From Candidatus Tectimicrobiota bacterium (GTDB lineage Bacteria; JACPSX01): 17,898 nt of DNA. Under the pieces are notes generated by a model. That model did not search any database. It was not told where the DNA came from and saw only the letters and a list, made by a program, of their open reading frames with translations. Below, in pieces: positions 12,782-17,898 of the stretch. The position numbers and the translations under genes are program-made. Numbering within the stretch: the stretch's first letter is position 1; every line of letters starts with the position of its first letter. The stretch is taken from positions 1-17,898 of the forward strand of contig JACPSX010000160.1 in NCBI GenBank assembly GCA_016193065.1. Direction: 5' to 3'.

Positions 12782-15670
12782 ATGGCAACTAGCCTCGCCT
12801 CGGAAAGAGCTACGGTCCAAGACCCACTGATCAGCTACGCCGTTGAGATCGGGTGGGCCTACCTGTCACCAGAGCAAGCCCTGAGCCTCCGGCGAGGGGA
12901 AAGCGGCACGCTTCTGTACCAGGTCCTTCGCGATAAACTTATCGCTCTCAATCCGGGCGTTGTGACCATGGAAACCGTCGATCAGGTCATTTCGAGAATC
13001 GAGAACGTCCGCAACAACATCGAGGGGAATGCCGAGGTGCTGGCATGGCTACGAGGTGAACGCTCGGTCTACGTGGAGAGCGAGAAGCGCCAGAGGAACG
13101 TTACGCTTATCGACTTTGAACACCCCGCCCACAACGTCTTCCACGTCTCCGACGAGTGGGAATACACAAACGGACGGCACACAAACCGAGCCGATGTAAT
13201 GTTTCTCATCAACGGCGTCCCCCTGGCACTGGTCGAGACCAAGGGCGCAACGAAACAGGACGGGATCGATGAGGGGGTCACTCAGATCCGGCGCTACCAC
13301 CGGGAGACGCCGGAACTCATGACCGCAACGCAGGTGTTTGATGTCACTCACCTCATCGACTTCTATTACGGAGTCACCTGGAACCTGGATCGTAAGGACC
13401 TCTTCAACTGGAAAGACGAGGAGAAAGGCCACTTCGAGAAGAAGGTAAAAAGATTCTTCAGCCGGGAGCGTTTTCTCAAGCTGGTTGGAGAATGGATCGT
13501 ATTCTTCAAGAGAGATGACGAACTGCGAAAGATCGTCTTGCGGCAGCACCAGACACGGGCGGTGGAAAAGGTCGTCGAGCGCACTCTCGACCCGGAGAAG
13601 AAAAGGGGCTTGGTGTGGCACACACAGGGGTCCGGAAAAACCTTCACGATGATCAAGGCAGCCGAACAAATCCTCCAGCATTCGGCCTTCGAGAAGCCCA
13701 CAGTCATCATGCTGGTAGACCGAAATGAGCTGGAAGGCCAGCTTTCCGGTTGGATTGCGAGTGTACTGGGTGCGGGTAAGGCAGAGCCCGCCTACAGCAA
13801 GCAACGTCTGCGCGAACTTTTGCGTTCGGACTACCGCGGCCTCATCGTCTCGATGATTCACAAATTCGACCGTGCAGACGCAGACCTTTGCACACGAGAA
13901 AACGTCTTTATTCTGGTGGATGAGGCCCACCGGAGCATGAGCGGAGACCTGGGTAACTACCTCGTGGCCGCCCTGCCCAACGCCACGATGATCGGCTTTA
14001 CCGGCACGCCGATCGACAAGATCGCCTACGGCAAAGGAACCTTTAAAGTATTCGGCAAGGACGACCCGAAAGGCTACCTGGACAAGTACTCCATTTCCGA
14101 GTCTATCGAGGATGGAACGACACTGCCGCTCCATTACACGCTGGCACCGAACGACATCCGCGTGCCTCCCGATCAACTGGAGAGAGAGTTCTTCGATCTG
14201 GTGGAGGCCGAAGGGATCAGTGATATCGAGGAGCTGAACAAGATTCTTGACAAGGCAGTGAATCTGAAGGCCTTCCTCAAGGCCTCCGACCGGGTCGAAA
14301 AGGTGGCTCACTATGTCGCTCGCCACTTCCGCGAGAACATCCAACCTCTGGGCTACAAGGCTTTTCTCGTGGGGGTCGATCGGGAAGTCTGTGCTCTCTA
14401 CAAGAACGCTCTGGACCGGCAACTGCCGGCGGATTACTCAACCGTCGTTTATACCTCTGCCCATAACGACAGCGAGCTGCTGGCCCAATACCGTCTTAGT
14501 GAAGAAGGCGAAAAGAAGATCCGCAAAGCGTTTCTCAAGAGGGATGCGCTCCCAAAAATCCTCATCGTTACTGAAAAGCTGCTGACGGGCTTTGATGCTC
14601 CGATTCTTTACTGCATGTACCTGGACAAGCCGATGCGGGATCACACACTGCTCCAGGCAATCGCTCGGGTCAACCGTCCCTACGAGGAAGAGGGAGAAAT
14701 CAAGAAGCCGGCGGGGTTCGTTCTCGATTTCGTTGGGATCTTTGCCAAGCTTGAGAAGGCACTGGCCTTCGATTCGGATTTTGTCGGAAGCGTCATCCAG
14801 GATCTGGACGTCCTCAAGCACCGCTTCTCCATGCTCATGACGGACCAGGCGCCAGAGTATCTCGCCCTCTCCCAGGGCCGTATTGATGACAAGGCTGTTG
14901 AGCGCGCCATCGAAACCTTTGCCGATCAGGAGAAGCGCAACAGGTTCTATAAGTTCTTCAGAGAAATCGAGATGCTCTACGAGATCATCTCGCCGGATAT
15001 ATTCCTCCGGGAACATCTAGACAACTATGGAAAGCTCTCAGTCCTGTACGAGATCGTCCGAAATAACTTTGCCAAGCGCGTTGCCCTCTCCAAGGATATA
15101 GCGAAAAAAACCGAGGGGTTAATCCGTGAACAAGCTGAAGCCTATGGGCTTAAAACGGCCATGCCGATCGTGGAGATCGATGAGAAAACCATTGACGCCT
15201 TGAGGAAGTCGGGTCCATCAGACCCTGCGAAGGTGATCAACCTGGGGAAAAGCCTGGCCAAGAAAGTTTTTGAGGAAGCCGAGCGGGCCCCCTATCTGAT
15301 ACCGATCGGCGAGCGCGCTGAAGCGATCCTTGATTCTTACGACGACCGGCAGATGACTACGCAGGAAGCATTTGAGCGGATCCGGGCATTAATGGAGCAA
15401 TACCTTCAGGCACATAAGGAGCGAGAAAAGTCCGGATTCGACGACAACACGTTCGCAGTTTATCTGGTGCTAAGACAGTTCGGCGCGTCTCAGCCAGAGA
15501 AAGTCGCGCCTTTGGTCAACTCCGCCTTTCAACGATTCCCAAACTACGGGTACAACACTTCGGAGCAGCGCCATCTCAAGGCCGAGCTATACAAGGTGCT
15601 GTTACGCGCAGTCGGAAAGGAACGCATGGTGGATCTGGCGGAAAATCTCCTCCGGCTGCCGCGAAAATGA
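12782..15670 (+). CDS. hsdR: Type I R-M restriction subunit HsdR (endonuclease and translocase)
   Basis: A 962-residue HsdR, full length for the family. The N-terminal PD-(D/E)xK nuclease shows Asp138 and Glu152-x-Lys154 (NRADVMFLINGVPLALVETK). The superfamily 2 motor follows: Walker A GSGKT with Lys286 and Thr287 (TQGSGKTFTM), DEAH at 380-383 (VDEAHRSMSGDL), the motif III block GFTGTPID, and motif VI 'LLQAIARVNRPYEEEGEIKK'. The helical C-terminal region that binds the methylase core continues to the end. With HsdM and HsdS it translocates DNA and cuts unmethylated invaders. All catalytic residues appear intact. The start at 12782 has only a weak ribosome site and follows the HEPN stop by six bases, so it may depend on coupling. 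Its TGA overlaps the ATG of the peptidase gene. Confidence 0.93.
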   Translation: MATSLASERATVQDPLISYAVEIGWAYLSPEQALSLRRGESGTLLYQVLRDKLIALNPGVVTMETVDQVISRIENVRNNIEGNAEVLAWLRGERSVYVESEKRQRNVTLIDFEHPAHNVFHVSDEWEYTNGRHTNRADVMFLINGVPLALVETKGATKQDGIDEGVTQIRRYHRETPELMTATQVFDVTHLIDFYYGVTWNLDRKDLFNWKDEEKGHFEKKVKRFFSRERFLKLVGEWIVFFKRDDELRKIVLRQHQTRAVEKVVERTLDPEKKRGLVWHTQGSGKTFTMIKAAEQILQHSAFEKPTVIMLVDRNELEGQLSGWIASVLGAGKAEPAYSKQRLRELLRSDYRGLIVSMIHKFDRADADLCTRENVFILVDEAHRSMSGDLGNYLVAALPNATMIGFTGTPIDKIAYGKGTFKVFGKDDPKGYLDKYSISESIEDGTTLPLHYTLAPNDIRVPPDQLEREFFDLVEAEGISDIEELNKILDKAVNLKAFLKASDRVEKVAHYVARHFRENIQPLGYKAFLVGVDREVCALYKNALDRQLPADYSTVVYTSAHNDSELLAQYRLSEEGEKKIRKAFLKRDALPKILIVTEKLLTGFDAPILYCMYLDKPMRDHTLLQAIARVNRPYEEEGEIKKPAGFVLDFVGIFAKLEKALAFDSDFVGSVIQDLDVLKHRFSMLMTDQAPEYLALSQGRIDDKAVERAIETFADQEKRNRFYKFFREIEMLYEIISPDIFLREHLDNYGKLSVLYEIVRNNFAKRVALSKDIAKKTEGLIREQAEAYGLKTAMPIVEIDEKTIDALRKSGPSDPAKVINLGKSLAKKVFEEAERAPYLIPIGERAEAILDSYDDRQMTTQEAFERIRALMEQYLQAHKEREKSGFDDNTFAVYLVLRQFGASQPEKVAPLVNSAFQRFPNYGYNTSEQRHLKAELYKVLLRAVGKERMVDLAENLLRLPRK

Positions 15671-16011
15671 AAACTTCAAAGCGGGAGACTTCCCAAAAAG
15701 CCGAGACTCTAAGAAGTAATGTGCAGAACTGGGCGGCAAAGATCGGCGTGAGGCCCAGGCGCGTTCAGATCCAGCACATGACGACGAAATGGGCTTCCTG
15801 CTCGCCCGCGGGTCGGATCTGTCTTAGCAAAGATCTCCTCCAGGAAGACACTGCATTTCAAGAGGCGGTCATCGTTCACGAGCTTCTTCACCTTCGTGTG
15901 CCCAACCACGGGAAATTGTTCAAGAGCCTGATGAATGCCTATCTGCCGGAATGGGAGGAGGCAGCGCGGGGACGTGTCGGACGTGTGTGCGGATACAGAG
16001 ATCCTTCTTGA
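15667..16011 (+). CDS. YgjP/DUF45-like M48-type zinc metallopeptidase
   Basis: A 114-residue protein with the YgjP/DUF45 signature: 'IQHMTTKWASCSPAGRICLS' (the conserved W-x-S-C strand), then the zinc motif HELLH (71-75) followed by PNHGKLF with His81 as third ligand. Compared with free-standing YgjP proteins it lacks the N-terminal strand region and is short, a form seen beside hsdR in other genomes (recall). It starts inside the hsdR stop (ATGA overlap) and so is strongly coupled to it. It has no signal peptide and should be cytoplasmic. Its substrate is unknown. With the SDH protease it makes two unrelated proteases in one R-M locus. It is the last gene of the island. Confidence 0.85.
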   Translation: MKTSKRETSQKAETLRSNVQNWAAKIGVRPRRVQIQHMTTKWASCSPAGRICLSKDLLQEDTAFQEAVIVHELLHLRVPNHGKLFKSLMNAYLPEWEEAARGRVGRVCGYRDPS

Positions 16012-16050
16012 TGCTGGAATGTCCGATCCAGGCGATCAAGTGCTTCCCCC

Positions 16051-16100
16051 TTACCCTCCCCTCTCCCCCCTACAAGGTGGAGAGGGTAAAGGTTCTTTTC
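16051..16100. terminator. CT-rich hairpin, likely shared terminator between convergent units
   Basis: CCCTCTCC (16059-16066) pairs perfectly with GGAGAGGG (16079-16086) around a 12-base loop. TTACCCT (16051-16057) and AGGGTAA (16083-16089) offer an alternative outer pairing. The run GGTTCTTTTC follows on the plus strand. It lies between the end of the peptidase gene and the transketolase stop. It also resembles widespread intergenic REP-like CCCTCTCC/GGAGAGGG palindromes, so it may be a repeat that doubles as a terminator. Confidence 0.5.
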
Positions 16101-16101
16101 G

Positions 16102-17898
16102 TCAGCGCCCCAGCAGAGCCTTGGCCCGGCGGATGACGTTGGCCGCGGTAAAGCCGTACTCTTTCATGAGGACCTCGTAAGGCGCCGAGGCGCCGAAGCG
16201 ATCGACCCCCAGGATCCCTCCCTGATCCCCGGCGTAACGCTCCCACCCCAGAGGAGAAGCTGCCTCCACGACGAGGCGGGCCTTGACCGCTTGGGGGAGC
16301 ACCTCCTCCCGATAGCTTTCCGGCTGCTTCTCAAAAAGCTCCCAGCAGGGTACGTTCACCAGACGGACCGTGATTCCTTCCTGACTGAGAGCCTCCCAGG
16401 CCTCCAGAGCCACAGAAACCTCCGAGCCGGTTGCAATGAGGATCAGCTCGGGCTCGGGGCTTTTCTCTTTTGCCAGCACGTAGGCTCCCCGGGAGAGCTT
16501 TTCCGCGGTACCAAACCGGGTGCGGTCGACGACCGGAAGCTTCTGCCGTGTCAAGATCAGAGCAGTAGGACCCGATTTGCGGGTCAAGGCTTCTTTCCAG
16601 GCTGCGGGGACCTCGCCGGCATCCGCCGGCCGGATGACATTCAAATTCGGAATTGCGCGCAGAGCGGCAAGATGCTCTACAGGCTGATGGGTGGGTCCGT
16701 CCTCTCCCAGGCCGATGCTGTCATGGGTAAACACATAGATGACGCGCAGTCCCATCATGGCCGCCAGGCGGATGGACGGGCGCATGTAGTCGGAAAAGAT
16801 CAGGAAGGTACCCCCGTAAGGGATCAGCCCTCCGTAAAGCGCCATGCCGTTCAAGATGGCTCCCATACCGTGCTCTCGAACCCCGAAGCGCAGGTTTCGA
16901 GCCCCAAAATTCCTCGCGCTCACGTCTCCCCCCCCTTTGATGAGGGTCTCCGTGGAGGGGGCCAGATCGGCAGACCCGCCGATCAGCGTGGAGATAACCG
17001 GCGCCAGGGCATTGATGACCTTTCCCGAGGCCTGACGCGTCGCCATGGCACCCTGCTCCGGAGTAAAGACCGGGAGGGATTTTTCCCACCCTTCGGGGAG
17101 ATTTCCGTTTTGAATCCGGGCCCATTCATCGGCCAGATCGGAGTGCTCCCGCGCATAGTTTGCAAGGCCGGATTTCCACTGCGCTTCCAGCTTCTCCCCC
17201 CGCTCGACGCAACGGCGAAACACGGCCAGGGCTTCTTCCGGTACCAGGAAGGCAGGCTCCACGGGCCAGCCCAGGTTCTGCTTGGTCAGCTTCACCTCCT
17301 CCGCTCCCAGCGGAGAGCCATGGGCGTCGGCGCTGTCCTGCTTGTTGGGACTCCCATAGGCAATATGGGTGGTGAGAAGGATCAGAGATGGTTTGGCGGC
17401 CTCGGCACGGGCCGCTTCAACGGCCTCCTCGATAGCTTTCAGATCGTTTCCATCGGAGACCTTTTGAACGTGCCAGCCGTAGGCCTCAAAGCGCCGGGCC
17501 ACGTCCTCTGTGAAGGCCAGGCGGGTGCTCCCCTCGATCGTGATCCGATTGTCATCGTAAAAATAAACGAGCTTGCCCAGGCCCAGGTGACCCGCCAGGG
17601 AAGCGGCTTCCGAGGCCACCCCCTCCATCAAGTCGCCGTCGCTGACGATCCCGTAAACGGTATGGTCGAGGATCGGATAATCCGGCTGATTAAAGCGGCT
17701 GGCCAGAATCTCCTGGGCAAGGGCCATCCCGACCCCGTTGCCGAATCCCTGGCCCAGCGGACCCGTGGTCGTCTCGACGCCCGGGGTGTGCGCGAACTCC
17801 GGATGGCCCGGGGTCTTGCTGCCCCACTGGCGAAACTTCTTAAGCTCGTCCAGAGAGAGGTCGTAACCGGTCAAGTGAAGCATGCTGTACAGGAGGAT
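16102..17898 (-). CDS. tkt: Transketolase, 5' end beyond the window
   Basis: The minus strand encodes 598 residues of transketolase running off the window; about 60-70 N-terminal residues should be missing. The visible part begins [14 protein letters not shown] and contains '[20 protein letters not shown]', the ThDP/metal site SDGDLMEG ... YDDN (near 17622-17645; SDGD in place of the common GDGD), '[20 protein letters not shown]' with the catalytic Glu, and '[20 protein letters not shown]'. It transfers two-carbon ketol units between sugar phosphates in the pentose phosphate or Calvin pathway. Because the sequence is open at the window edge, the ATG at 17881-17883 is an internal Met, not the start. 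It converges on the R-M island and is a normal housekeeping neighbour. Confidence 0.95.
   Translation of the reverse strand: MLLYSMLHLTGYDLSLDELKKFRQWGSKTPGHPEFAHTPGVETTTGPLGQGFGNGVGMALAQEILASRFNQPDYPILDHTVYGIVSDGDLMEGVASEAASLAGHLGLGKLVYFYDDNRITIEGSTRLAFTEDVARRFEAYGWHVQKVSDGNDLKAIEEAVEAARAEAAKPSLILLTTHIAYGSPNKQDSADAHGSPLGAEEVKLTKQNLGWPVEPAFLVPEEALAVFRRCVERGEKLEAQWKSGLANYAREHSDLADEWARIQNGNLPEGWEKSLPVFTPEQGAMATRQASGKVINALAPVISTLIGGSADLAPSTETLIKGGGDVSARNFGARNLRFGVREHGMGAILNGMALYGGLIPYGGTFLIFSDYMRPSIRLAAMMGLRVIYVFTHDSIGLGEDGPTHQPVEHLAALRAIPNLNVIRPADAGEVPAAWKEALTRKSGPTALILTRQKLPVVDRTRFGTAEKLSRGAYVLAKEKSPEPELILIATGSEVSVALEAWEALSQEGITVRLVNVPCWELFEKQPESYREEVLPQAVKARLVVEAASPLGWERYAGDQGGILGVDRFGASAPYEVLMKEYGFTAANVIRRAKALLGR

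Noticed and set aside
13049-14422. 457-codon open frame on the minus strand inside hsdR
   Set aside because: It lies wholly within hsdR, has no recognisable domain, and hsdR has every expected motif. It is a codon-bias shadow.
6858-16011. BREX, DISARM or CRISPR system
   Set aside because: No PglX, PglZ, BrxC or DrmA-like protein, no cas genes and no repeat-spacer array. All core genes are ordinary type I hsdM, hsdS and hsdR.
17881-17898. ATG of transketolase at 17883 as the true start
   Set aside because: The frame continues upstream as ILLYS, a conserved internal transketolase segment, and the family needs about 60-70 more residues. The AGGAGG at 17891 is on the opposite strand.

Overview
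The window is chromosomal DNA from an uncultured-looking, fairly GC-rich bacterium. It carries metabolic genes on both flanks and a type I restriction-modification (R-M) defence island in the middle. The left flank holds a divergent ornithine cyclodeaminase-like gene, an acetolactate-synthase-like ThDP enzyme, orphan NMT1/THI5-like substrate-binding proteins without permease or ATPase, and a DUF488 protein. This style is common in soil and subsurface lineages such as Rokubacteria, NC10, Binatota or deltaproteobacterial relatives. I cannot fix the lineage from the sequence alone.

Left flank (1-6158). A partial ornithine cyclodeaminase-family gene (minus strand) runs off the window. It is divergent from a plus-strand set: ThDP enzyme (650), NMT1-like binding protein (2337), DUF488 protein (3307) and a second NMT1-like binding protein (3992, with its own promoter). 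A third, Fe3+/spermidine-type binding protein (5088-6158, minus) converges on them across an imperfect inverted repeat.

Island (about 6500-16011). After a decayed small membrane-protein gene comes a near-consensus promoter with dyad symmetry. It drives a tight operon: hsdM with an N-terminal XRE helix-turn-helix, an ORF6N protein with a C-terminal GIY-YIG-like (T5orf172/MUG113) domain, hsdS, and a ClpP/SppA-fold 'serine dehydrogenase proteinase'. A short opposite-strand gene (11707-11931) with its own promoter, predicted to be leaderless, then interrupts the layout. A second plus-strand unit follows: a 44-codon remnant that repeats the start of hsdR, a minimal nucleotidyltransferase (MNT), an internally deleted HEPN partner, full-length hsdR, and a YgjP/DUF45-like zinc peptidase. 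Most junctions inside the two units are overlaps or gaps of a few bases, so translational coupling is likely.

Right flank (16012-17898). A CT-rich hairpin separates the island from a convergent, 5'-truncated transketolase gene.

Working picture: HsdM, HsdS and HsdR should form a complete type I R-M enzyme. HsdM may repress its own promoter through its fused HTH domain. Two proteases of unrelated fold, an ORF6N/GIY-YIG protein and a damaged MNT-HEPN module are embedded as accessories. The most unusual points are the HTH-HsdM fusion over a palindromic promoter, the ClpP-fold protease within the locus, the duplicated hsdR start in front of the MNT-HEPN cassette, and the antisense leaderless gene between the two units.
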